Counted from the first letter of the stretch, positions 1 to 9,001 are shown. The stretch: DNA of 64,000 nucleotides from Tumidithrix helvetica (GCF_965232925.1 NZ_CBDDRA010000015.1:76849-140848); one strand, 5' to 3'. The notes: a model not told the origin generated them from the sequence alone. Numbers and translations are program-made.

Positions 1-203
1 AGGTCAGTCTTCTGCGTGGCTACCTTGATGATGCCTTCCAAATTCGTTTTTGCATTGGCGATCGATTGAAAATAAGAAATAACTAATAGAACAACCGTTG
101 GCAATATGCTAACTACAATAACCCAAAGGATTGGGTTGCGAAAAACACCAAACGCACGATGTCTGCTTGGATACTTGTTATGAGTAGAACTACTGCGAGC
201 CAT
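1..203 (-). CDS. N-terminus of a membrane-anchored protein (partial)
   Basis: An open frame on the minus strand starts with ATG at 203 and runs off the left edge of the window, giving 67 codons. The first 30 or so residues are basic and serine-rich (MARSSSTHNKYPSR...), followed by a clear transmembrane segment around residues 33-50 (ILWVIVVSILPTVVLLVISY). The chain continues into a polar region (SIANAKTNLEGIIKVATQKT). A short basic cytoplasmic tail, one membrane helix and a periplasmic region is typical of sensor kinases, chemoreceptors and diguanylate cyclases or phosphodiesterases. The output domain lies outside the window, so the function cannot be assigned. Its promoter must lie in 204-434, shared with the divergent repeat-protein gene. 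Confidence 0.6.
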   Translation of the reverse strand, partial: MARSSSTHNKYPSRHRAFGVFRNPILWVIVVSILPTVVLLVISYFQSIANAKTNLEGIIKVATQKTD

Positions 204-434
204 TAACCAACAGTGTATTTAAGTATTTAATTGGTTGCGAGAAATCTAGTGAATACCATACCACTTATGAGACTAAATCTAGGTGAAATTGAAATCATCT
301 GTTCTAGGTTTAGGGCTTGCCCAAGAGTGCGGCTTTTAGGTGTTGAAGATCACATATGACAATGGTTATGGATCACAAGGATAACTGCTTGTACAGCGCT
401 ACATTAAAGCCATCAGACAGTATTAGTGATTTCT

Positions 435-2672
435 ATGCGATTGACAGTAACTTTACCCGAAGACCCAAAAACTACATTGGTTGAACCGATTATGGAAACG
501 ATTCCAAATGCTCCAGATAACTCCTATAGCGAATCTATCGATTCGAATGCCGACCCTGAGCTTTTGGAGAAACTAGCAAAGAGCAACAATGCTAAGATAC
601 GGCAGGGAGTTGTCAGTAATCCCAATACTCCAGTCAAGGTTCTTTTGGACTTAGGAGGGGAGTTTCCTGCTCAATTATTGGTAAATCCGATATTTACACT
701 GCTGCTATTAGAGAATCCAGATCTATTATCAGACATTCCGCCAAAGACAGTATATAGCCTCGTTAGGCAAGCAAATTGTCCGCTATCTTTTCTAGTGAAA
801 TTAGCAGAAAATCAATCTAACGAGCCTCTGTTGTTAGGAATGGCAATGAATCCCAATTTGCCTAACAATATTCTTGAGAAGTTGATCCAAAGTGACAATC
901 CAAATGTTTCTGAAGCAGCAAAATGGCATGTAAGCAGAGTTTTAGATGTTAATAAAAATTGGGATGAGATTGCTCAAACTGCGATCGCCCAAACCACAAA
1001 ATCTATTAGTTCGGTTATATCCACCCACAAAAATGCAAATATAGTAGAGATTCCCTTAAGAGCGTTGGCTGATGCGGGGGGAATTCCATTGTCGCTCTTT
1101 TGGGAATGGCACAAAAATCCCGATCTAAGACAGGTAAACTATTCGGCAGGGCGATCGCCTCATACATCAACGGAGATCCTCGAATTACTTGCTCTCTCTA
1201 ACGATCTCAGACTCAAGATTTCACTCGCAGCTAATCCTTCAACACCTACCTCTATTCTCGATAAGTTAGCGCAAGAACAAGATCTAGAACTCAAGATTGC
1301 GCTTGCTACCAACACCTCAACGCCTACTTCTATTTTCAATAAGTTAGCGCAAGAACAAGATCCTAAACTCAAGATGGCTCTTGTCGCTAATCCTTCAACG
1401 CCATCCTCTGTTTTAGATAAGTTAGCGCAGTCACCCGATCTGAAACTCAAGATTGCGATCGCTAAAAATCCTCAAACATCAGCATCTACTCTTGAAAAAC
1501 TGGCTAATACCGCAACATCCAGAGATGCGATCGCCGATATATTGAGCAATCAGTTAACTGACATGCAACAAAAGTACCGCAAGAAAGGAGCAACAGATTT
1601 AATCAGCGATTTCTTACCCTTATTATTTACGAGTGTTGCCACACAGGTCGCCAGTCCTGACACTCGCAGAGAAGACCTACTTACCTTGCTCCAATCCATT
1701 GCCGCCCATCGCAATACGCCTCCTTATATTCTTGAAGATATGGCCTGGGACAAGCGTATTCATAATGGTAGTCAGATACGAGTGATTGCCGTCTCTAACC
1801 CTAATTTTCCACTAGATCTATTAAGACAATTGTTGCGTGGTAGTGGTGATAAATATGTCGCACATGCCTGTGCTAGAAATCCTCAAATGCCAACTGAGGA
1901 TTTAGAAAGCATTGCGAACTATGGAGAAAGCTGGATTGGGACAGTTGCGGGACATCCCAATGCTCCATTAAAAATATTAGAAAAAGCGGCTCAATCCACA
2001 GATCCTAGACATCGCCTTATTGTGGCTCAAAACCCTTCTACTCCAACGCACTTACTCAAGCAAATCGCCCAAATGCCAACTCTCCATTCAGAGAAAGAAC
2101 TCCATTTGCGGATCGCTCAAAATCCCAGCGCTGATGCAGATGTCCTAGCATATATCGCTTCTATAACTCAGGATGACAGCATTCATCTGGCCATTTCTTA
2201 CCATCCCAACGCACCATCACCAGTTTTAGAAACGATTTCATCAACGCGAAAGCCTACTTATTATCGCAATGGCAAATTTGTGGAAGAACTGCCAATCCAG
2301 TCGGAAGAATCATATCAAGATCAACAAAAGCGATCGCAAGTAACTTCTGAGCGTCTAATTGCCAATCGCCTAGCATCTGAGTATCAGCATAAATTAGAAC
2401 GTGTTCTTGAAGAGCAGAGCAAATCTTCATTGCCACTAGTACGCACGATTGTATTACTCAATCCACAAGCCACTGCTTTTTGTTTAGAAACTGCTTCGCG
2501 ATCGCTATATTGGTTAGACCGCTACCTCGTGGCTAAACATCCCAACACACCTGATTCTATCCGCGAACAGCTAACAATGGATGCAAATCGCATCGTTTGC
2601 GAATCGGCAAAAAAAGTACTTAAAAAAAACAATAAATATGTGGGCATTGCCCACTCTACTAAACCTTTATGA
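435..2672 (+). CDS. Leucine-rich-repeat-variant (LRV/HEAT-like) solenoid protein
   Basis: About 745 residues built almost entirely of alpha-solenoid repeats with the LRV signature (NP-x-TP-x-x-x-L-x-x-LA, then a charged helix ending in KIA-like residues). The clearest units are 26 residues long, between about residues 250 and 360. Further units appear at about 40-130 and again through the C-terminal half (NPQMP, HPNAP, NPSTP, NPSAD, HPNTP). There is no signal peptide or membrane segment, so it is probably cytoplasmic. The Cys-rich [4Fe-4S] N-terminus of the Azotobacter LRV protein is absent. ATG at 435 is chosen; GTG at 426 in the same frame is possible, and no strong ribosome site is seen. 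The stop overlaps the next gene's ATG, implying translational coupling with the MoxR ATPase. A scaffold or substrate-recognition role is inferred from the fold and context. Confidence 0.85.
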   Translation: MRLTVTLPEDPKTTLVEPIMETIPNAPDNSYSESIDSNADPELLEKLAKSNNAKIRQGVVSNPNTPVKVLLDLGGEFPAQLLVNPIFTLLLLENPDLLSDIPPKTVYSLVRQANCPLSFLVKLAENQSNEPLLLGMAMNPNLPNNILEKLIQSDNPNVSEAAKWHVSRVLDVNKNWDEIAQTAIAQTTKSISSVISTHKNANIVEIPLRALADAGGIPLSLFWEWHKNPDLRQVNYSAGRSPHTSTEILELLALSNDLRLKISLAANPSTPTSILDKLAQEQDLELKIALATNTSTPTSIFNKLAQEQDPKLKMALVANPSTPSSVLDKLAQSPDLKLKIAIAKNPQTSASTLEKLANTATSRDAIADILSNQLTDMQQKYRKKGATDLISDFLPLLFTSVATQVASPDTRREDLLTLLQSIAAHRNTPPYILEDMAWDKRIHNGSQIRVIAVSNPNFPLDLLRQLLRGSGDKYVAHACARNPQMPTEDLESIANYGESWIGTVAGHPNAPLKILEKAAQSTDPRHRLIVAQNPSTPTHLLKQIAQMPTLHSEKELHLRIAQNPSADADVLAYIASITQDDSIHLAISYHPNAPSPVLETISSTRKPTYYRNGKFVEELPIQSEESYQDQQKRSQVTSERLIANRLASEYQHKLERVLEEQSKSSLPLVRTIVLLNPQATAFCLETASRSLYWLDRYLVAKHPNTPDSIREQLTMDANRIVCESAKKVLKKNNKYVGIAHSTKPL
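1189..1480 (+). repeat. 78-bp tandem coding repeats in the LRV gene
   Basis: Successive units share AATAAGTTAGCGCAAGAACA-type segments beginning at about 1260, 1338 and 1416, exactly 78 bases (26 codons) apart, with less conserved neighbours on both sides. The high DNA similarity of the middle units points to fairly recent expansion within an older solenoid. Confidence 0.8.
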
Positions 2673-3670
2673 TTCCAGATCAACTCAAAAATTATCTCGA
2701 TCGCCTAATTACCAAAGATCTTAAAATTAGTACGATGATTTGGGGCGCACCTGGGATTGGCAAATCAAGTATTGTCCAGCAACTCACCCAGGAACATGGA
2801 ATTGATTTTGTGGATTTGCGCCTCAGTCAACTAGCACCGACCGATCTGAGAGGTTTACCCGTTGCTGAAGACGGGCTTTCTAAATGGTATCCACCTGAAT
2901 TTTTACCCCAAGAGGGTAAAGGGATTTTATTTCTTGATGAATTGAATATGGCTCCACCTGCGATGCAAGGTATGGCACAGCAGTTAATTCTCGATCGCCG
3001 TGTGGGTTCCTATGTCGTGCCTGATGGTTGGTTTATCTGGGCGGCTGGCAATCGCAAAGAAGATCGTGCTTCTGTCTTCGATATGCCAACTCCCTTAGCC
3101 AATCGATTTCTCCACCTGCAAGTGGAACCTGATTTTAATAGTTTCAAGAAATATGCCCTAGAGCATGGTATTCACGAACAAATCATCGCCTTTCTCTCCT
3201 TTCGTCCTGAACTCATGCATAAAATCGATCCCCATCAGCCCGCTTGGTGTTCGCCGCGATCGTGGGTAATGGCAAGTGCATTGCACTATGCTGGGATGGA
3301 TGTTGCTCCAGCCGTTGGCGTTGGTGCAGCCGCAGAATTAGCAGCATATATCCGACTCTACGAAACCATGCCCGATCTCACCCCAATTCTAGAAGGTCGA
3401 GGTTATGGAATTCCTTTCTCTTCCGAACCTTCCACTAGATATGCTACGGTGATTGGGTTAACATTGAGAGCGGTTGATGCCCAGCAATCCTACAATGCTT
3501 TTCTGTGGCTCAGTCAAGCAGCCACAGCAGAATGGGTACAGCTATTTGCGGTAGATATGTTTCGTGTAATGCGGAGCAGAGGACAAATGGGAGCCTTAGC
3601 TGTCTTAGTTCAGCAAGATGCGCGATTACAAGCATTCTTAAAAGATTTTCAACAATTACTTGGGTTATAG
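2669..3670 (+). CDS. MoxR-type AAA+ ATPase
   Basis: A 333-residue AAA+ ATPase of the MoxR/dynein-related type. Walker A is GAPGIGKSS (residues 26-34), Walker B is ILFLDE (86-91), followed by a sensor-1 region WAAGNRKED and an arginine-finger-type LANRF segment. MoxR proteins act as chaperone-like ATPases that usually work with a VWA-domain partner to remodel or activate other proteins, and the partner is encoded directly downstream. The start codon overlaps the stop of the LRV gene (ATGA at 2669-2672). The VWA gene starts 4 bases after this stop, so all three are probably made from one message. The length is normal for the family. The ATPase assignment is secure; the substrate is unknown. Confidence 0.92.
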   Translation: MIPDQLKNYLDRLITKDLKISTMIWGAPGIGKSSIVQQLTQEHGIDFVDLRLSQLAPTDLRGLPVAEDGLSKWYPPEFLPQEGKGILFLDELNMAPPAMQGMAQQLILDRRVGSYVVPDGWFIWAAGNRKEDRASVFDMPTPLANRFLHLQVEPDFNSFKKYALEHGIHEQIIAFLSFRPELMHKIDPHQPAWCSPRSWVMASALHYAGMDVAPAVGVGAAAELAAYIRLYETMPDLTPILEGRGYGIPFSSEPSTRYATVIGLTLRAVDAQQSYNAFLWLSQAATAEWVQLFAVDMFRVMRSRGQMGALAVLVQQDARLQAFLKDFQQLLGL

Positions 3671-3674
3671 CCGA

Positions 3675-5006
3675 ATGAGCGATCTTCCTAATCTCATTAG
3701 TGCATCTCTGTTGCGATCGCGCATGAAATCACCTTTCTTTGCCACCCTTGCTCTATTCACCCGATTTCTGTCCAGTCAGCAAACTCCGACCGCCGCCACT
3801 GATGGCAAAGATATTTTCTTTAATCCCGACTATTTGCGATCGCTTACTTCCGCCCAACAGGATGGATTGCTAGTCCATGAAGTCCTCCACGCTGCACTAC
3901 TGCATGTGATCCGTCGTGGTGTCCGCGATCCCAAGTTATGGAATATAGCGGCTGATATTGTCGTAAATGGGATCATCGCACAGCATGGTCAATTTGAATT
4001 ACCTGCTAATGGTGTACGCGATCGAAAATTAGAAAATCTCAGTGTTGAAGAAATCTATGAGATATTGCTAGAGCAATGTTTAGGAGGGAAATCATCGCAA
4101 CAATCTCAATCCCAATCTCAATCATCACAAAAATTTAACTTGCCAAATCCTGACTTATTAGACAAACCTCCTGAAGACATCTGTCAAGAAAGGCAAAGGA
4201 GTGATTCTGGGCAAAGCGATTCTAAGTCTAAGCAAAGTAATTCTGGTAAAAGTGATTCTGGTCAAGGTAAAGGCAATGGAAGCGCAAATGCGATCAGTCC
4301 CACTCCAACTAAAAACACTGAGGCAATGGGGCAAAGTAATTTAGATAGTCTCAGTCAATCCCACAAAGCAAGCTTAGAAAATCATTGGCAAAATGCTTGG
4401 CAACAAGCGGCGATCGTGGCACGAACCACTAATCAAGGTAAACTTCCTGCCGATTTAGAAAGATTATTAGGGCAAATCACTCAGCCCAAAATCGATTGGC
4501 GCACTTATCTATGGCGATATTTAGTACAAACGCCCACGGATTTCTCTGGATTCGATCGCCGCTTTATTGGGCGAGGGCTTTACTTAGAGAGCTTGATCGG
4601 TGAATCGATCAAAGTTTTTATTGCCGTTGATACCAGTGGATCGATTCGCGATCGCCTACTCCAAATATTTCTAAGCGAAGTCAAAGGTATTCTCAGCTCC
4701 TATCCTCATCTCGAAGGCGAACTTTATTATGCCGATGCTGAAGTTTATGGGCCTCATGAAGTTAGTGGCGATAGCGAGCTTCCTGTCCCCAAAGGCGGTG
4801 GCGGCACTTCCTTTATTCCTTTTTTCAACAAAGTACGCGATCGCTGGGATGGACAGCAGCAAGCAGTTTGCATTTACCTTACCGATGGCTATGGTACTTT
4901 CCCGACGACAACACTAGAACTTCCAGTCCTATGGGTAGTTATCGCTGGTGGCTTAGCTCTAGAAAAATTTCCCTTTGGCGAAACTGTCAGACTAGAGACT
5001 TCATAA
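3675..5006 (+). CDS. Zincin-like metallopeptidase fused to a VWA-like domain (DUF2201 type)
   Basis: About 443 residues starting at ATG 3675 (a TTG 15 bases upstream in frame is less likely). The N-terminal half contains HEVLHAALLH (encoded from 3876), an HExxH zinc-binding motif of the DUF2201_N predicted metallopeptidase domain. A Ser/Gln/Lys/Gly-rich low-complexity linker at roughly residues 140-225 follows. The C-terminal half is a VWA-like domain with the MIDAS start AVDTSGSI and a later LTDGYGTF strand. No signal peptide is present. The DxSxS residues suggest that metal-ion-dependent ligand binding is retained. In this family the VWA part is expected to pair with the adjacent MoxR ATPase. 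Whether the HExxH domain cleaves protein is not known. Confidence 0.87.
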   Translation: MSDLPNLISASLLRSRMKSPFFATLALFTRFLSSQQTPTAATDGKDIFFNPDYLRSLTSAQQDGLLVHEVLHAALLHVIRRGVRDPKLWNIAADIVVNGIIAQHGQFELPANGVRDRKLENLSVEEIYEILLEQCLGGKSSQQSQSQSQSSQKFNLPNPDLLDKPPEDICQERQRSDSGQSDSKSKQSNSGKSDSGQGKGNGSANAISPTPTKNTEAMGQSNLDSLSQSHKASLENHWQNAWQQAAIVARTTNQGKLPADLERLLGQITQPKIDWRTYLWRYLVQTPTDFSGFDRRFIGRGLYLESLIGESIKVFIAVDTSGSIRDRLLQIFLSEVKGILSSYPHLEGELYYADAEVYGPHEVSGDSELPVPKGGGGTSFIPFFNKVRDRWDGQQQAVCIYLTDGYGTFPTTTLELPVLWVVIAGGLALEKFPFGETVRLETS

Positions 5007-5517
5007 AGCATTACGCTTACAGACTGGAAGTTATGCCCATTCAATCAGCCGACATGCAATCTTCAAATAGGGATTTAGAAGCGATTCGCCTAAATTGACA
5101 AACTTATTTGTTATATACCCAATAAGTTGCTAAATACTCCCGAAAAGAAGTTGGGAGTAAAGTTTACAAAAGCGATCGTTGCTTCATTTAACGGGTTATA
5201 TCTTAACAAACAGCAAAATTGGTTTAAAGATTAAGCCTATACTGACCTTGGCAAGATTGTATGGGGTTAAATGAACCCGCGATCGCCTCTAGAAATCACA
5301 AAAAAAAGCAATCAGTTTAAATTTCTATTGAGGTTTTTAGAAAAATACATTTTCTCACTTAGACTCTATAGGTATTCATACTGCTGTTCATCTGGCTATT
5401 TGTTAAAACTCTTAACCCTCTGTGATGAATAGCTTTCATGTCTATGACAACCACCCCTCGCAATACTAAAAAACTGTCCAGCGTATTGGTTATGGACTTA
5501 TGGATTAAGGAGAATTC
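5007..5517 (+). other. Intergenic region upstream of pntA
   Basis: 511 bases without a convincing gene. Two adjacent inverted repeats lie near the left side: AACTTATT/AATAAGTT at 5101-5128 and ACTCCC/GGGAGT at 5136-5158. Neither is followed by a T-run, so a terminator role for the upstream operon is only possible. The right end carries the pntA leader with the ribosome site AAGGAG just before ATG 5518. A 39-codon frame from 5438 overlaps the pntA start but has no support as a gene. Confidence 0.5.
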
Positions 5518-7152
5518 ATGTCAAGCACGATTGAAAAGACAACCGAAACAAGCCTAAATGGCACCCACGCAATGAAAACTTGCCTAAAAGTCGGCATCCC
5601 TAAAGAAGTAAGGGCTGGTGAGTGCCGTGTAGCCGCTACACCAGATACAGCGAAACGCCTACAAAAGCTTGGTTTTGAGGTTCTGATTGAGTCAGGGGCT
5701 GGTAAGGCTGCAAGCTTTACCGACGATGCATTTAGCCAAGCGGGCTGTCAGATCGTGACCGATGCTGCAACGCTTTGGAGCACATCCGATATTGTGCTAA
5801 AGGTTTGCGCTCCCGATATGAATCCCGATCTCGGCAAACATGAGACCGAGTTACTCAGAGAAGGCGGAACGCTAATTAGCTTCCTTTGGCCAGCCCAAAA
5901 TCCCGATCTGCTGAAACAGCTATCGACTCGCAAAGCTACCGCTCTGGCAATGGACTCAGTTCCACGCATTAGTCGCGCTCAAAAAATGGATGCCCTGAGT
6001 TCCATGGCAAACATTGCAGGCTATCGTGCCGTGATTGAAGCTGCGAACAACTTTGGGCGCTTCTTTACGGGGCAGATTACAGCCGCAGGGAAAGTTCCCC
6101 CCGCCAAGGTATTGGTCATCGGTGCGGGTGTCGCTGGTCTCGCCGCCATTGGTACTGCGAAGAGTTTAGGTGCGATCGTGCGGGCTTTTGACACGCGCCT
6201 TGCCGCTAAAGAGCAAGTAGAAAGTTTAGGGGGAGAGTTTTTAGAACTCAGCTTTAAAGAAGATGGCTCAGGTGAAGGCGGCTATGCCAAAACCATGAGT
6301 AAAGAGTTTATTGACGCAGAGATGGCATTGTTTGCCAAGCAAGCCAAGGAAGTCGATATTATTATCACCACGGCTTTAATTCCAGGTAAAAAGGCTCCAC
6401 TATTGGTGACCCAAGAAGCTGTCGAGAGCATGAAACAAGGCTCGGTGGTTGTAGACATGGCAGCCGAACAAGGCGGCAACTGTGCTGTGACCAAACCTGG
6501 TGAGGTTTATCGCTATCAGGGTGTGACGATCGTCGGTCTTACCGATCTGACCAGTCGCATGGCAGCTCAATCTAGCCAACTCTATGGCACCAATCTTTGC
6601 CACCTCTTAGATGATATGGGCGGTGCTAGTAACTACAAAATCGACCTAGACAATGAAGTGGTTCGGGGTGCGTTAATTTTGCATAATGGCGAGCTAACTT
6701 GGCCGAGACCCCAAGCAACTCCTGCCCCCGCAGCCCCTAAACCCGAAGTAAAGGCTGAGCAAGTGGCTCAACCCACAGAGACCAAAACAGCGACAGCGCC
6801 GAAATCAAAAGGTACTTCAGGACTACTTTGGCCAGTGGTGTTAGGAGCCGCGCTTGTCGGCATGGGCATTGGCGCACCTCCCTCATTCTTATCTCACCTT
6901 ACGGTCTTTGTGTTGGCTTGCTTTGTTGGTTGGCAAATTATTTGGAACGTAAAGCCTGCTTTACATACACCGCTAATGAGTGTCACCAATGCGATTAGCG
7001 GCATCATCATTATCGGTGGCATGCTCCAGATCTCTGGGGAACTGACATCACCTACCACAATTCTCGGTGCGATCGCTATTCTCGTGGGAACTATCAATAT
7101 CTCTGGTGGCTTTTTGGTTACCCAACGCATGCTCAAGATGTTCCAGAAATAA
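5518..7152 (+). CDS. pntA: NAD(P) transhydrogenase subunit alpha
   Basis: A 544-residue alpha subunit of proton-translocating transhydrogenase, which passes hydride between NADH and NADP+ using the proton gradient; in cyanobacteria it sits in the thylakoid or plasma membrane. Residues about 22-390 form the NAD(H)-binding dI domain, with the Rossmann motif VLVIGAGVAGLAA and the region DMAAEQGGNC. A Pro/Ala/Lys-rich linker (about 395-440) joins it to four predicted membrane helices (about 445-540). It is therefore the fused alpha form, not the split PntAA/PntAB form. ATG 5518 follows AAGGAG at good spacing; ATG at codon 19 is an alternative, because the family homology begins at MKTCLKVGIPKEV. 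pntB follows after 30 bases. Confidence 0.96.
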   Translation: MSSTIEKTTETSLNGTHAMKTCLKVGIPKEVRAGECRVAATPDTAKRLQKLGFEVLIESGAGKAASFTDDAFSQAGCQIVTDAATLWSTSDIVLKVCAPDMNPDLGKHETELLREGGTLISFLWPAQNPDLLKQLSTRKATALAMDSVPRISRAQKMDALSSMANIAGYRAVIEAANNFGRFFTGQITAAGKVPPAKVLVIGAGVAGLAAIGTAKSLGAIVRAFDTRLAAKEQVESLGGEFLELSFKEDGSGEGGYAKTMSKEFIDAEMALFAKQAKEVDIIITTALIPGKKAPLLVTQEAVESMKQGSVVVDMAAEQGGNCAVTKPGEVYRYQGVTIVGLTDLTSRMAAQSSQLYGTNLCHLLDDMGGASNYKIDLDNEVVRGALILHNGELTWPRPQATPAPAAPKPEVKAEQVAQPTETKTATAPKSKGTSGLLWPVVLGAALVGMGIGAPPSFLSHLTVFVLACFVGWQIIWNVKPALHTPLMSVTNAISGIIIIGGMLQISGELTSPTTILGAIAILVGTINISGGFLVTQRMLKMFQK

Positions 7153-7182
7153 AGCCAAATATTTAAGAAGAAATTAGAAACT

Positions 7183-8628
7183 ATGTCATATAACTTGCTC
7201 ACCGTTGCATATATTGCCGCGAGTGCTTTATTCATTCTCAGTTTGGGTGGACTGTCCAATCAAGCGACGGCCCGTAAAGGCAACCTGTTTGGCATTATCG
7301 GGATGGCGATCGCCATTGTCGCGACAGCTTTAAGTCCAGCCGTCAGTTCCTATGGCACCTTGGCAGCCGTGGTTTTGCCAGGCGTCGCGATCGGTGCGTT
7401 GGTGGCAGCGAGAGTCGAGATGACCTCCATGCCCGAACTCGTGGCAATTCTGCATAGTTTTGTTGGAGCTGCTGCAGTTTTAGTCGGACTAGCTAGCTAT
7501 TTAGAACCCTCTTCTTCCCTGACTGGTGTAGAAGCTACCATCCATCAGATTGAAATTTTCGTAGGCGTATTTATTGGTGCTGTCACCTTCACTGGTTCGA
7601 TTATTGCCTTTGGCAAACTACGCACGATCATCGGTAGTAAGCCATTGATGCTACCAGGACGGCATTTGCTCAATATCGGGATGCTGGTAGCAACTCTATG
7701 GCTGGGCGTTCAGTTTATGGGCGGTGAAGTTCTTACAGGACTGCAATCGCTCCTAATTATGACTGCGATCGCTTCAGTGTTGGGCGTTCACTTGGTTATG
7801 GCGATCGGCGGTGCAGATATGCCTGTTGTGATCTCTATGCTCAACAGCTACTCTGGCTGGGCTGCTGCAGCAGCAGGCTTTATGCTTTCCAATGACTTAC
7901 TGATCATCACGGGTGCGCTGGTGGGAAGTAGTGGGGCAATTCTGAGCTACATCATGTGTAAGGCGATGAACCGATCGTTTATCAGCGTTATTCTTGGTGG
8001 ATTTGGCACAGGTACGACTAAGGCTTCAGCAGCACAAAGTCCAGTGGGCGATGTGATTTCAACCTCTGTTGCCGAAACCGTCGAGCTACTAAACGAAGCG
8101 AAGAGTGTAATTATTGTGCCTGGCTATGGCATGGCAGTGGCTCAGGCGCAGCATCCTGTCTCTGAAATTACGAAGATTCTACGCGATCGCAATATCGAAG
8201 TTCGTTTTGGCATCCACCCAGTTGCGGGTCGCTTGCCCGGTCACATGAATGTGCTTTTGGCTGAAGCGAATGTCCCCTATGACATCGTTTTGGAAATGGA
8301 CGAAATCAACGAAGATTTCCCCAAGACCGATGTAGTTTTGGTGATTGGGGCAAACGATACAGTTAACCCTAGTGCCATGGAAGATCCAGCCAGCCCGATC
8401 GCGGGTATGCCCGTTTTAGAAGTCTGGAAGGCAAAGACAGTCGTGGTGATGAAGCGCGGTATGGCAAGTGGTTATGCAGGCGTAGAAAATCCCTTGTTCT
8501 ACAAAACCAACTCCCAAATGCTCTTCGGCGATGCAAGAAAGAATGTTGACGCAATCTTAGGTCGGCTGTTGCAATCTAACGAAGATGACGAAGCTCAAGC
8601 TCCTGAAAAAGTGTTAGCTAAGACTTAA
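7183..8628 (+). CDS. pntB: NAD(P) transhydrogenase subunit beta
   Basis: A 481-residue beta subunit. The N-terminal half is hydrophobic, with about nine membrane helices, including the proton-channel segments (SFVGAAAVLVGL, GGADMPVVISMLNSYSGWA). The C-terminal half (from about residue 305) is the NADP(H)-binding dIII domain, with VIIVPGYGMAVAQAQ, RFGIHPVAGRLPGHMNVLLAE and the GANDTVNP segment. Length and motif order match full-length bacterial PntB. It lies 30 bases after pntA, which has a good ribosome site of its own, and is followed about 100 bases later by a very strong hairpin terminator. The two genes form a complete operon. Confidence 0.97.
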   Translation: MSYNLLTVAYIAASALFILSLGGLSNQATARKGNLFGIIGMAIAIVATALSPAVSSYGTLAAVVLPGVAIGALVAARVEMTSMPELVAILHSFVGAAAVLVGLASYLEPSSSLTGVEATIHQIEIFVGVFIGAVTFTGSIIAFGKLRTIIGSKPLMLPGRHLLNIGMLVATLWLGVQFMGGEVLTGLQSLLIMTAIASVLGVHLVMAIGGADMPVVISMLNSYSGWAAAAAGFMLSNDLLIITGALVGSSGAILSYIMCKAMNRSFISVILGGFGTGTTKASAAQSPVGDVISTSVAETVELLNEAKSVIIVPGYGMAVAQAQHPVSEITKILRDRNIEVRFGIHPVAGRLPGHMNVLLAEANVPYDIVLEMDEINEDFPKTDVVLVIGANDTVNPSAMEDPASPIAGMPVLEVWKAKTVVVMKRGMASGYAGVENPLFYKTNSQMLFGDARKNVDAILGRLLQSNEDDEAQAPEKVLAKT

Positions 8629-8726
8629 GTTTATAGCAACTGCCTATTTGATTAGGACAAATTGGGCTTTGACTGATACATCGATGGCTTAAGTGGCATG
8701 TCCACTGCTATCTTAGCCCTCGCGGG

Positions 8727-8770
8727 AAAAAAGGAAGGGAAGAATCGTGATTCTTCCCTTCCTTTTTTTT
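8727..8770. terminator. Strong bidirectional intrinsic terminator
   Basis: A perfect 20-bp stem (8727-8746 against 8749-8768) with a GT loop. It starts with an A-run and ends with a T-run of eight, so it can end transcription from pntB and, on the other strand, from the ABC/DUF3095 operon. The stem core is GGAAGGGAAGAATC paired to GATTCTTCCCTTCC. Confidence 0.9.
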
Positions 8771-8808
8771 GTGTTTTATCAGCTTTTTGGTATCCTAATA
8801 CCAATTTC

Positions 8809-8909
8809 ATACCAATTTCTCTTAAATTTTCGACAGATCGAGGTTTGAGTTCCGCGCAGAGCGCGGTCTTTTCAAAAAGATGCGTTGCATCATTTTTTGA
8901 AAATGGTAT
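8809..8909 (+). repeat. MITE-like dispersed repeat, copy A
   Basis: A 101-bp element starting ATACCAATTTC and ending GAAAATGGTAT, so its ends are imperfect inverted repeats. It contains the core GACAGATCG, a GC-rich palindromic block (TTCCGCGC..GCGCGGTC) and an AT-rich tail with AAGATGCGTTGCATC. Copy C at 12230-12330 is also 101 bp and nearly identical on the other strand. No coding capacity is seen. The element resembles a non-autonomous miniature transposon. Confidence 0.8.
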
Positions 8910-8910
8910 C

Positions 8911-9001
8911 ACTTGAATTTGCAACAGATCGAGGTTTGAGTTCCGCGCGGAGCGCAGTCTTTCAAAAACAATGTGTCGCATTATCTTTTTGAAAATGGTA
9001 T
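8911..9001 (+). repeat. MITE-like dispersed repeat, copy B (tandem, 5'-shortened)
   Basis: Directly follows copy A and shares CAACAGATCG, GAGGTTTGAGTTCCGCGC and the closing GAAAATGGTAT. It lacks the ATACCAATTTC start, as if copy A's end served as its beginning. Small differences from copy A (AATGTGTCGCATTATC in the tail) show that it is not a very recent duplication. Confidence 0.75.

Noticed and set aside
1160..1450. Minus-strand 96-codon frame with internal repeats
   Set aside because: It is the antisense shadow of the 78-bp coding repeats of the LRV gene, has no ribosome site, and its repeats follow from those of the real gene.
5101..5158. Two adjacent inverted repeats considered as an intrinsic terminator for the LRV operon
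   Set aside because: Short stems and no T-run; noted in the intergenic entry only.
5438..5557. 39-codon frame overlapping the pntA start, a possible upstream leader peptide
   Set aside because: No ribosome site and no repeat or attenuator structure to support regulation by translation.
8698..8916. Plus-strand 72-codon frame
   Set aside because: It reads through the strong terminator and MITE copy A, so it is not a credible gene.
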